Positions 8,589 to 15,910 of a stretch of 38,553 bases of DNA are shown one piece after another; the first letter of the stretch is position 1; the number at the start of each line of letters is the position of its first letter. The DNA comes from an uncultured Acidobacteriota bacterium (GTDB taxonomy: Bacteria; Acidobacteriota; Terriglobia; UBA7540). The stretch is from assembly GCA_937900045.1 (NCBI GenBank), contig CALCEB010000276.1, positions 1 to 38,553 of the forward strand. Direction: 5' to 3'. The translations under genes were made by a program, and so were the position numbers. The notes beneath the pieces are model-generated. The model was not told where the DNA came from and ran no database searches. It saw nothing but the letters and a program-made list of their open reading frames with translations.

Positions 8589-9977
8589 ATGGCTGAAACG
8601 AACAAGCTGGTCAAGGGACTTGGGCTTTACGGGGCAACTTCGGTTGTGGCCGGGACCATGATTGGGACGGCGATCTTCGTGGTGCCCAGCATGATGCTGC
8701 GACACGTGGGGACGCCGGTCAGGGTCATCCAAGTGTGGATATTCGCCGGGGTCCTCAGCCTGTTTGGGGCGCTGGGCTATGCCGAGTTGGGCGCTGCTAT
8801 TCCCGAAGCTGGAGGGGAATACGTCTATCTTCACCGCGCCTATGGCCCCATGATGGGCTTTCTGTACGGCTGGACACAATTCATTGTCGCCAAGTCCGCC
8901 TCGATTGCCGCCATCGCCACCGGATTTCTCCTCTACCTGAGTTACTTCTTCCCTTTCCTTGCCGGAAACCTCTGGAGCGCGCGCCTCACGGTGCAAGGTC
9001 ACGTTTTCGAACCGTCTGTCTCCGGACTGCAATTCGGAGCTTTGGGGATGATTGTGCTTTTGTCGGTGGTGAATATCCTGGGGGTGCGTGGAAGCGGTGT
9101 GGTGCAAACTTTGTTCACGATTGCCAAGATTGCAGTCCTGGCAGCCTTGATCGTGCTCGGCCTGCTGCTCGGTCATGGTTCTTTCAGCCATTTCGCTCAG
9201 GCGTCCTCTGCCGCAAAAAGCGGCGGGTTGCTTGCCGGCTTCGCGGCGGCCACCATTTCCGCGCTCTGGGCTTACGATGGTTGGAACAACCTCAGTATGG
9301 TTTCCGGAGAAGTCAAAAACCCGCAAAGGAACATGCCGATCGCGTTGATCGCCGGCGCGCTACTGGTAGGATTCGTCTACGTCCTGGTCAATTTGGTTTA
9401 CTTTTATGTCTTGAGTCCTGATGCGGCCCTCTCGACGAACACCATTGCTGCTGCGACCGCGCGCAGCTTCCTGGGCAAGGCAGGAGCCGACTTCGTCGCC
9501 ATCGGAGTGCTCGTTTCGACATTTGCAACTTTGAACGGTTCGATTTTATCTTCCTCCCGGATTCCGTATGCACAGGCCAACGACGGGCTCTTTCCCTCGG
9601 TGCTGGCTTCCGTCCATCCACGCTTTCGCACTCCCGTCGTTTCCATCATCGCCCAGTCAACGGTGGCGGGAATTTTCGTAATCAGCGGCACCTACGAGGC
9701 GCTTTTCACCAAGGCCATCTATTCGGAGTGGATTTTTTATGCTCTGGTAACCGCTTCGATTTTTGTTTTACGCCGCAGCCAACCGCATATGCCCCGTCCC
9801 TATAGGACATGGGGTTATCCCGTGGTTCCAGCCGTATTCATCCTGTTGGCATTAGCTCTGCTCGCCAGCGCCTTTGTTGAACGGCGGGCGGACGCTGTCT
9901 GGTGCTTAGTTCTTGTGTCCAGTGGCATCCCGGCTTATTACCTCTGGAAAGCTTTTTTCGCCAAGCGAGTCAAATGA
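8589..9977 (+). CDS. APC-superfamily amino-acid permease
   Basis: The 462-residue protein has 12 predicted membrane helices. TM1 carries the unwound glycine motif GTMIGTAIFVVPS, TM2 continues with FGALGYAELGAAIPEAGGEY, and a consensus FAAATISALWAYDGWNN lies in TM6, features of the L-type/SteT branch of the amino acid-polyamine-organocation family. It probably exchanges or imports amino acids across the inner membrane; specificity is unknown. The ATG has no strong ribosome site. It follows the symporter by 57 nt and is probably in the same transcript. A short GC hairpin at 10009-10022 lies downstream. Confidence 0.9.
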   Translation: MAETNKLVKGLGLYGATSVVAGTMIGTAIFVVPSMMLRHVGTPVRVIQVWIFAGVLSLFGALGYAELGAAIPEAGGEYVYLHRAYGPMMGFLYGWTQFIVAKSASIAAIATGFLLYLSYFFPFLAGNLWSARLTVQGHVFEPSVSGLQFGALGMIVLLSVVNILGVRGSGVVQTLFTIAKIAVLAALIVLGLLLGHGSFSHFAQASSAAKSGGLLAGFAAATISALWAYDGWNNLSMVSGEVKNPQRNMPIALIAGALLVGFVYVLVNLVYFYVLSPDAALSTNTIAAATARSFLGKAGADFVAIGVLVSTFATLNGSILSSSRIPYAQANDGLFPSVLASVHPRFRTPVVSIIAQSTVAGIFVISGTYEALFTKAIYSEWIFYALVTASIFVLRRSQPHMPRPYRTWGYPVVPAVFILLALALLASAFVERRADAVWCLVLVSSGIPAYYLWKAFFAKRVK

Positions 9978-10008
9978 TAAGACTTCGCCCATCCCCGGAA
10001 TGTAGAGG

Positions 10009-10022
10009 CCGGCTTCAGCCGG
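10009..10022 (+). terminator. Possible weak terminator after permease
   Basis: CCGGCT-TC-AGCCGG forms a 6-bp stem 32 nt after the permease stop, followed by GCAGCTTTTC, a poor U-tract. It could equally be a repetitive extragenic hairpin. Confidence 0.35.
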
Positions 10023-10210
10023 GCAGCTTTTCAATTTGGCATTGACTTGCCTGTTGCTTTTCGCAGAGCATCGGCACCGGGCAAGGCAGGTAGTCACGAC
10101 GAGCGGTTTTTCTCCTCGTGGGCTTTTCGCCAGAATCAAGCGCGGTTGCCAGTCTCATTGTCGCCCAGTGAAAGCAGGGGGCCAAGCCGACACGGGCAAG
10201 CAGGATGTGG

Positions 10211-10262
10211 ATTCCCGCTTACATGGGAATGACCGTCCCTTTGATTCCCGGCTTCGCGGGAA
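10211..10262. repeat. Pair of ATTCCCG...CGGGAAT palindromes
   Basis: ATTCCC/GGGAAT at 10211-10230 and TTCCCG/CGGGAA at 10245-10262 are two neighbouring hairpins. Related hairpins occur at 19634-19653 and around 23155-23177, so this is a small dispersed palindrome seen at three intergenic places in the window. Confidence 0.6.
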
Positions 10263-10280
10263 CCAAGGCGCTGTCCATCC

Positions 10281-10444
10281 TGTATACAGCGTATAGCTTC
10301 GATACCATGCTCTTTTTCCACCGTTGCCCTCAACCTTTGGCTAGAATGGCCTGTGCTCAAAATAAAACTTTGAACCGTGAAAGGACCTCCGGGAACTGCC
10401 GGGGCATGGAGCCAAACAAAATTGAGGGAACGAAGCTAGAATGT
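10281..10444 (+). repeat. Copy A of a 164-bp dispersed repeat (family 2)
   Basis: The segment from TGTATACAGCGTATAG to GAACGAAGCTAGAATGT is clearly similar, by eye at around four bases in five, to the reverse complement of 19447-19609. The best block is CAAAATTGAGGGAACGAAGC plus TAGAATGT (28 identical bases). Other shared blocks are CTTTTTCCACCG, AACCTTTGGCTA and GGACC. It is not linked to an adjacent start codon here. Confidence 0.7.
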
Positions 10445-10493
10445 ATATGAAAACAAAGGACGACTCGAGGACTAAACCCATCCAAAGCCATTG

Positions 10494-10631
10494 AGCAAAG
10501 CCATCAGAAATCGATAACCATTGTATTATGAGTTAGATACATTGATTTTACAAACAAACAAAATCAATCGATTTAGAATCAGCAAGTTATGGGTTTGACG
10601 ATGAGTTTGAGACACAAAGAATGGCTTTGCT
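10494..10631. repeat. A+T-rich island between 11-bp inverted repeats
   Basis: AGCAAAGCCAT (10494-10504) and its exact complement ATGGCTTTGCT (10621-10631) bound 138 bp that are markedly more A+T-rich than the surroundings. Inside lie two further perfect inverted pairs: AAATCGAT/ATCGATTT (10508-10515, 10567-10574) and ATTGATTTT/AAAATCAAT (10541-10549, 10560-10568). It may be a small non-autonomous element, a foreign remnant, or a complex operator ahead of the glycosidase genes. Confidence 0.55.
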
Positions 10632-10689
10632 TGGGCAGTTTTCCACTGGTTGATGGGGTTTTGGCGCTTCAATTTCTAAAGAAGGAAGA

Positions 10690-11988
10690 ATGATGATGAC
10701 CGGTAGCCCGCGTACGAGCGTACAATCGAGCATTCGTGACATTGCTTCGGCCTATGGCATTTCATATATTTATTGCCGGCGTCTGCGCCTCATTATGGTA
10801 TTCAGGCTTCTTGCCATCATTCTCGCTTGCTTGCCCCCGTGCCTCGCGTTTTCACCCGATCCGCTGCTTGGAGCGAAGGTCGCCACCGTTAAGTCAGTCG
10901 TTCTCCGGCAGCAAGGACCTTCTTCCGGTCCGCTTCGGCTCTTTTACTATGCCGATGATGAGCCAAGCTTTCAGTCTCTCGCGGTCCACGGGAAGAGAGT
11001 TTCATTGCTGGCGCCGCAAAGTTATTGGATTCAGCCCTCTGGATTCGTATTTGGCGGCATTCCGCCGCGCGTGGCAAAGCTGGCTCGCGACGATCACATT
11101 CCGCTGATGCCGCTGGTCTTCAACAGAAACTTTGACCGCAGCACCGTCACTGCTGTGCTGCGGAATCCCCAAGCCCGGACACATCTGGTGAGCTATCTTG
11201 CATATGCCGTGCGGCGTGATCACGCCGTAGGGATGCAGATCGACTTCGAAAACATCGCGCCGGAAGACCGCGCCAACTTTTCCGAGTTGGTGCGCGAGGC
11301 GGCCCGACGGTTCCATTCCGAGGGCAAATTGCTGAGCGTGGCCCTGCCTCCGAAGAGAATCATTCTCCCCGCTATTCCCGGTAAACCCGGGACGGGAACC
11401 TGGGCAGCGGCGTTTGATTATCGGGAAATCGGGCGCTTTGCCGACTTCGTCACGGTGATGGCCTACGACCAGCATGGGCGTGATGACCCTCCCGGTCCCG
11501 TAGCGGGATATGACTGGGTGAGGCAGGTGCTGGATTATGCGACCAGCCGCATTCCGGCTCAAAAAATCCTTCTGGGCGTGCCTTTCTACGGCCGCGAATG
11601 GGTCGAAACCGGAGGCGGCACTTTTGCTCACACCATCACGCTTCGAGATGTTATCGGAGTTGAGCGGAAGACGGGAGTTAAGGTCCGATGGGATGCCGTA
11701 AGGCAATCGCCGTGGTTTGCCTACCGCCAGGGAAACGCTCATTACAACGCCTGGTTTGAAAATACGGAGAGCTTGAAACTGAAGCTCGCTCTGATCAGCC
11801 ACTACAAACTGAGAGGATTCGCCGCTTGGCGGCTGGGATCGGAAGATTTATCGGTGTGGACGTTGCCGGCGGTCTCCGGAATCGCTCCCAGGCAGGCGCG
11901 CCATTCCGGACGGCGTCTCCCCCGATCCACGGCCAGAGTCCGGAAAAGACTGGATCCGATTTCACGAAAACAAGGACAAGGGAAATGA
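10690..11988 (+). CDS. GH18-like glycoside hydrolase (YaaH/spore-germination type), exported
   Basis: The sequence follows the GH18 barrel. The catalytic strand reads VGMQIDFENI, with D185 and E187 of the DxE end conserved, while the two earlier Asp of DxxDxDxE are replaced by Val and Gln; YaaH-type peptidoglycan or cortex glycosidases also relax this motif. The later strand FVTVMAYDQHG gives the conserved Tyr-Asp, and LLGVPFYGREW and GFAAWRLGSED match later barrel strands. Substrate-assisted hydrolysis of GlcNAc-containing glycans is expected. AAGGA at 10683-10687 serves the ATG cluster at 10690/10693/10696. A later ATG at 10795 would start a cleaner signal peptide (MVFRLLAIILACLPPCLAF) but lacks a ribosome site. 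Its TGA overlaps the ATG of the GH84 gene. Confidence 0.85.
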   Translation: MMMTGSPRTSVQSSIRDIASAYGISYIYCRRLRLIMVFRLLAIILACLPPCLAFSPDPLLGAKVATVKSVVLRQQGPSSGPLRLFYYADDEPSFQSLAVHGKRVSLLAPQSYWIQPSGFVFGGIPPRVAKLARDDHIPLMPLVFNRNFDRSTVTAVLRNPQARTHLVSYLAYAVRRDHAVGMQIDFENIAPEDRANFSELVREAARRFHSEGKLLSVALPPKRIILPAIPGKPGTGTWAAAFDYREIGRFADFVTVMAYDQHGRDDPPGPVAGYDWVRQVLDYATSRIPAQKILLGVPFYGREWVETGGGTFAHTITLRDVIGVERKTGVKVRWDAVRQSPWFAYRQGNAHYNAWFENTESLKLKLALISHYKLRGFAAWRLGSEDLSVWTLPAVSGIAPRQARHSGRRLPRSTARVRKRLDPISRKQGQGK

Positions 11989-14399
11989 AAAACATCCGGG
12001 TAGGATTGGCTCTTCTTGCTCTGTCTCTTTTCGGAGTGCAGTCTTCGAGCGCCCAGGGTGGTTCCTGGGCGGTTGTCTCGAAGCACGGAATGGACCCCCG
12101 AATTTCGGCCCAAATTGAGAGAATTGCAAAAGCGCGCGGGGCGAAAGTTTCCATCGCCTCAAGCTTGCGCGCCGCAAGGGCAAGCGGCGCTGGTGTGGTG
12201 ATCGAGATCAAACCATTCAAACGTGACTCGCAGCTCCTTAAAATGCTCCGGCGCAAAGACTCCACTGGAGACAGCTTGACAAAGGAAACCGCCCGCCAGG
12301 GATACGTGATCGAGATTCTGAACGGCAAGCAGGGATCGCCCATTCAAATTCGGATCACGGCGAGCCAGCAGGCGGGATTGCATGAGGCTCTGTTTCTAAT
12401 TCCCCAGATTCTTCAAGCTTCGCCTTCGAACGTTGCGGACCGCTTATATCCGCAGGCAAAGCGCGTGGAAATCGAAAAAGGCGGGCGGCAGGTGCGGGTG
12501 GCGGATTTCCCCTCCTTCGGCCAGAGGGGAATTGTTGAAGGATTTTACGGGCCGCCCTGGAGCCTGCAGGACCGTCTGGATATTTTCCGCTTCGAGGGCG
12601 ATCATGGCATGAATATTTATTTTTATGCTCCGAAGGACGACCCATATCATCGCGACAAATGGCGGGAGCCTTACCCTCCCGCTCTTGCTGAAGCGCTCCA
12701 ACAGGAGATTCATGCGGCGCATGACAATTTTGTCGATTTTTGCTTTGCCATCAGTCCCGGACTTTCGATGACTTATTCGAGCGACGCCGATTTTGCGGCG
12801 TTGACCGCCAAGCTGGACAGTGTCGCCAAGATGGGAGTTTCCTGCTTTGCCTTGTTCCTGGATGATATTCCGCAAAAGCTTCAAAACCCGGCGGATCAAG
12901 CCCGTTTCAAAGACTTGGGCGCCGCCCACGTTTACTTGACCAACAAATTGAATCGCTACCTCAAAAGCCAATCGACCCGCAACCACCTGGTGGTAACGCC
13001 CACCACTTATACCAACGCTTGGGGAAGCCGCACCTACGTCAAAGAACTTGGGAAGGGCGTGGACCCGGACGTTCCCATCGCGTGGACGGGAACGAAAGTG
13101 GTTTCGCCTACCATCACCCTGGCGCAAGCGAAAGAGTGGAGCAAGCTTTTGAGAAGGAAGTTGGTGATTTGGGATAATTTCCCGGTGAACGATGGAATCC
13201 CCTGGCGATTGATTCTGGCCCCCGTCATTGGCCGCGACCCTGAGCTTCCTGAAGTGGTCCAGGGCGTTTTCGCCAATCCGATGATCCAAGCCCACGCTTC
13301 GATGGTCGCGCTCCAAACCGTGGCGGATTATTTGTGGAACCCGAAATCCTATGATCCTCATCAGGCCGTCAACCATGCGGTCGAGAGCCAATATGGACCG
13401 CAGGGCCTTGAGCTGCTGGGACCGTTCCTCAAGACCTATGGAGACTACTGGTGGGACCAAAATATTTTTCAGCCGCTCTATTCCGAGCAGCGCCAACCAG
13501 TCGACGCGCCTTCACTCGAAGCGAGGATCGGGGAGTTGAAACAAGCCGTGGACGTGCTCGGCCAGAAAAGCCAATTCGCAAAACTTCTGCCGGAAATCTC
13601 CCCATTCCCTACTCAGACGGAGGCCCGCCTGCAAGCTGTCAAATCCGATCCCGCCTTCAAAACGATGGAAGATGGAAAGATCGAATGGAATGCCGACAAT
13701 GACGTGTTACGCGCATTTCGCGTAACCCAAACACCAAAGCTGGATGGTACCTTCTCCAAATGGGAGCCGGGTCCCGTCTACGTCCTTGAAAGCCGGGACC
13801 AGATTGCTTCGGGTTCAGAACTGTGGAGTGGACCGGATCAATTCTCGGCCCAAGTCGCCTTGCGCTGGGACCGCCAATACCTCTACATTGGCATCAGCGT
13901 GAAAGATCCCCATTTCTATTATCCCGCAAATGCTACGGGAGACGAAGCAGAGAACGGAATGCGAGTCTTCCTGGAAACGGCATTCCGGAAAAACTTCTTC
14001 AGCACCAAGACCGGCCTCGATGAGCACCAAGTGACATTCATGCCGGGTGACTTCGCTTTGGTTCCCGCCACCGCGAAGGTTGAGCCGAAACTCGCCGCGG
14101 CGGAACCTTCTGATGCGAGCCTTTCAAATCAGATCAAAGCTTTCTGGAAAAAAACTTCCGGCGGATACTCGGCGGATTTTGCGATTCCGGCGGCGTATTT
14201 CTCCGGCGAATCGCTAAAGACGAACTATGAAGTGGGAATGTCCTTTTTGTTGGGAAAAGCCGTTCAGCCTGTGGCGCCCGGAAGCACGAAGCCTGATGAT
14301 AAACACGAAATCATTTTCACTTCGAAGGCCGACCCATTATTCCCGGTCCGCTTCAGGAATCCGGCAACGTATCAGCGGCTGGTCCTGACGGAGCCCTGA
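11985..14399 (+). CDS. GH84-type beta-N-acetylglucosaminidase with C-terminal carbohydrate-binding-like domain
   Basis: An 804-residue exported enzyme: signal peptide (MKNIRVGLALLALSLFG, cleavage after SSAQ), then an alpha/beta domain like the GH20b N-terminal domain (about 25-170), a GH84 TIM barrel (about 175-470) and a beta-rich C-terminal region (about 570-800) similar to CBM9/DOMON-like modules. GH84 hallmarks are GIVEGFYGPPWS (about 181-192), the adjacent catalytic aspartates D293-D294 in LFLDDIP, PIAWTGTKVV, and WDNFPVNDG. GH84 enzymes remove beta-linked GlcNAc by substrate-assisted catalysis. The ATG overlaps the preceding TGA (ATGA), and AAGGA at 11972-11976 lies 8 nt upstream, so it is translationally coupled to the GH18-like gene. 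The natural bacterial substrate could be peptidoglycan, chitin fragments or glycoproteins. Confidence 0.92.
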   Translation: MKNIRVGLALLALSLFGVQSSSAQGGSWAVVSKHGMDPRISAQIERIAKARGAKVSIASSLRAARASGAGVVIEIKPFKRDSQLLKMLRRKDSTGDSLTKETARQGYVIEILNGKQGSPIQIRITASQQAGLHEALFLIPQILQASPSNVADRLYPQAKRVEIEKGGRQVRVADFPSFGQRGIVEGFYGPPWSLQDRLDIFRFEGDHGMNIYFYAPKDDPYHRDKWREPYPPALAEALQQEIHAAHDNFVDFCFAISPGLSMTYSSDADFAALTAKLDSVAKMGVSCFALFLDDIPQKLQNPADQARFKDLGAAHVYLTNKLNRYLKSQSTRNHLVVTPTTYTNAWGSRTYVKELGKGVDPDVPIAWTGTKVVSPTITLAQAKEWSKLLRRKLVIWDNFPVNDGIPWRLILAPVIGRDPELPEVVQGVFANPMIQAHASMVALQTVADYLWNPKSYDPHQAVNHAVESQYGPQGLELLGPFLKTYGDYWWDQNIFQPLYSEQRQPVDAPSLEARIGELKQAVDVLGQKSQFAKLLPEISPFPTQTEARLQAVKSDPAFKTMEDGKIEWNADNDVLRAFRVTQTPKLDGTFSKWEPGPVYVLESRDQIASGSELWSGPDQFSAQVALRWDRQYLYIGISVKDPHFYYPANATGDEAENGMRVFLETAFRKNFFSTKTGLDEHQVTFMPGDFALVPATAKVEPKLAAAEPSDASLSNQIKAFWKKTSGGYSADFAIPAAYFSGESLKTNYEVGMSFLLGKAVQPVAPGSTKPDDKHEIIFTSKADPLFPVRFRNPATYQRLVLTEP

Positions 14400-14422
14400 G
14401 AGACGCCATGCTTCCCTGAAAA

Positions 14423-14983
14423 CTACGATTTCTTCTCTACCGCGGGGAGAATATACTTCGTCAGCAAGAAATCGTATTGCTGCCGGACATTTTCAGTGAT
14501 GGGCGCGGTTTGCAGCGGTCCGTTTCCATTGGCTTGAAGATAAAGATCGCCATTCTGGCCGAAGGGACCGGGGTTAATCTTTTCAAATTTAGCGGAGTCC
14601 TTTTCGCCAAAGTCATAAATCTGCTGGGGAGTATAGGTTTGGAGTTGAGTCGGCGTCAGCTTGGCGACGCTGCGAACGAAAATCCTGAATCTTCCAAAGA
14701 ACCGGCTCTTGTCGTAGTCCACACGAAGAACCCGCTGATATTGTTTCCCGGGATTCGCCGGGTCTGAGTAAACATCAGCCAGCAAATATAGATCATTCAG
14801 CTTGCCATCGTAGGAATTGTCTAGGAGTTGAAATAGGCGGGAGGTGGGGTCGTTCGGATTACCCTGCGGCCTGTGTTTTTTCTTGGCCTGCAATGGGCTT
14901 GCCCCTTGGGAGAACAAGATCAAGGCGCAGATTGCGGCGCGGGCTGTTGTACGCCGGTGTTTTCTATCAGAAAGTCTCCACAT
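14423..14983 (-). CDS. Exported hypothetical protein
   Basis: I do not recognise a family. The start chosen is ATG at 14983, just after a purine-rich GGAGGTGGGAAGAGGAG tract, giving 186 residues; an ATG pair at 15037/15034 would add up to 18 residues without a ribosome site. The N-terminus is Arg-rich, followed by a hydrophobic stretch AAICALILFSQGA and a likely cleavage site near LQA, so it is probably secreted. The mature part is mixed alpha/beta with no Cys and shows DLYLLADVYSDP, RFRIFVRSVAKLTPTQLQTY and FGQNGDLYLQANGNGPL. It converges with the GH84 gene (23-nt gap) and stands alone on its strand. Confidence 0.7.
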   Translation of the reverse strand: MWRLSDRKHRRTTARAAICALILFSQGASPLQAKKKHRPQGNPNDPTSRLFQLLDNSYDGKLNDLYLLADVYSDPANPGKQYQRVLRVDYDKSRFFGRFRIFVRSVAKLTPTQLQTYTPQQIYDFGEKDSAKFEKINPGPFGQNGDLYLQANGNGPLQTAPITENVRQQYDFLLTKYILPAVEKKS

Positions 14984-15201
14984 CTCCTCTTCCCACCTCC
15001 GGTTAGTGATCAAGAAATGTTCTACCGGCCTCATCAAAACGTACGGGCGACCGTGCGAGGAATACTAGCGCGAAGGGCGCGTGAATACAATGGTTCTCAT
15101 CACCGAGTAACAGGTTCGCTGGCCAGAAGCCGGACTCTCGTGAAATCGGAAACGTTGAGGGCGTGGTTCAGCCCTTGTAAAATGGGCATTTTGAGGGCGC
15201 A

Positions 15202-15840
15202 ATGTTGAAATCCTATGTTCTTAAATGGCTGCAGACCCTGGCAGGAATTATTCTGGTTTTGCTTTTGGCGGTCACTCTCGCAGGGGCGAAATCCGAAGCT
15301 CCCCAAATTGCCGAAGCGCCGGGCGGACTCACCGGGAAGCTAGCTCCTTATGTGCCGACGCCGCTTGGCGTCTGCCGCGACATGTTGGCTCTGGCTCACG
15401 TGAGCCGTTTTGACCGTGTTTACGACCTGGGATCGGGAGACGGGCGGATCGTCATCATGGCTGCGGAAATCTTCGGCGCGGATGCGGTAGGAGTGGAGCT
15501 GGACGATCAGCTTTATGAACAGTCGTCCCAAAACGTACTCCAGATTGGATTGCAAAACCGGGTGCGGATAATTCATGCCAACTTTTTCAAAGTGAATTTG
15601 AGGCCGGCAACCGTAGTGACTCTTTATCTGCTGGGTGTGGTCAACGCCCGGTTGCGCCCGGTGCTCGAACGGCAACTGCGGCCGGGAGCGCGAATCGTTT
15701 CGCATGATTTCCCGGTAGCGGGTTGGAAACCGGCGCGGGTCGAAACCGTCACGGGAGATTACGGAGCCACTCATACGCTCTATCTTTACGTTCGTCCCCA
15801 GGCTGCCAATCCCCAGGTCTTTCCAGCGAAAAGCAAGTAG
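15202..15840 (+). CDS. Membrane-anchored class I SAM-dependent methyltransferase, FAM173/ATPSCKMT-like
   Basis: The 212-residue protein has one N-terminal membrane segment (about 10-28, signal-anchor or signal peptide) and then a Rossmann methyltransferase: YVPTPLGVCRDMLALA, motif I VYDLGSGDGRIVI (73-85), the acidic strand-2 end VGVELDD (E99), IHANFFKVNL, and VSHDFPVAGWKPARV. The PT...V..ML.LA and DLGSGDGRIVI blocks are typical of the FAM173 family, whose mitochondrial members methylate lysines of ATP synthase subunit c and ADP/ATP translocase. The bacterial substrate is unknown. GAGGG at 15193-15197 supports the ATG. Upstream it diverges from the exported hypothetical gene; downstream it meets a half repeat and dapF, which converges. 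Confidence 0.82.
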   Translation: MLKSYVLKWLQTLAGIILVLLLAVTLAGAKSEAPQIAEAPGGLTGKLAPYVPTPLGVCRDMLALAHVSRFDRVYDLGSGDGRIVIMAAEIFGADAVGVELDDQLYEQSSQNVLQIGLQNRVRIIHANFFKVNLRPATVVTLYLLGVVNARLRPVLERQLRPGARIVSHDFPVAGWKPARVETVTGDYGATHTLYLYVRPQAANPQVFPAKSK

Positions 15841-15860
15841 GCTTGGAACCCGGTCGTGTC

Positions 15861-15905
15861 ACAGGCTCCGAGCGCCGCTACAGCAAACAAACTGAGACAC
15901 TACCC
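15861..15905. repeat. Half copy of dispersed palindromic repeat (right end)
   Basis: CTCCGAGCGCCGCTACAG followed by CAAACAAACTGAGACACTACC corresponds to the right end of the complete family-1 copy at 30143-30263. The left half is absent. It lies between the methyltransferase and dapF stop codons. It shares the CAAACAAACT variant with 16863-16915 and 24442-24481. Confidence 0.65.
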
Positions 15906-15910
15906 GGAAC

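Larger units (their letters stand above)
9978..10689. other. 712-bp intergenic region, repeat-rich
   Basis: No convincing gene is present. From left to right it holds a short hairpin after the permease, two GGGAAT/ATTCCC palindromes, copy A of a 164-bp repeat, and an A+T-rich island bounded by an 11-bp inverted repeat. Each is listed separately. The part next to the GH18 gene ends in a ribosome-binding sequence. Confidence 0.7.

Noticed and set aside
8355..9326. A 323-codon minus-strand open frame opposite the symporter and permease
   Set aside because: His/Gly/Glu-rich with no fold pattern, and it crosses the 3' end of one real gene and the 5' half of another; a shadow of the coding strand.
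10621..10636. TGGC-N10-GC in front of the GH18-like gene as a sigma-54 promoter
   Set aside because: Only the minimal doublets match, the rest of both boxes is poor, and such matches occur often by chance.
12444..13496. A 350-codon minus-strand open frame opposite the GH84 barrel
   Set aside because: The opposite strand has intact GH84 catalytic motifs; this frame has none and no ribosome site.
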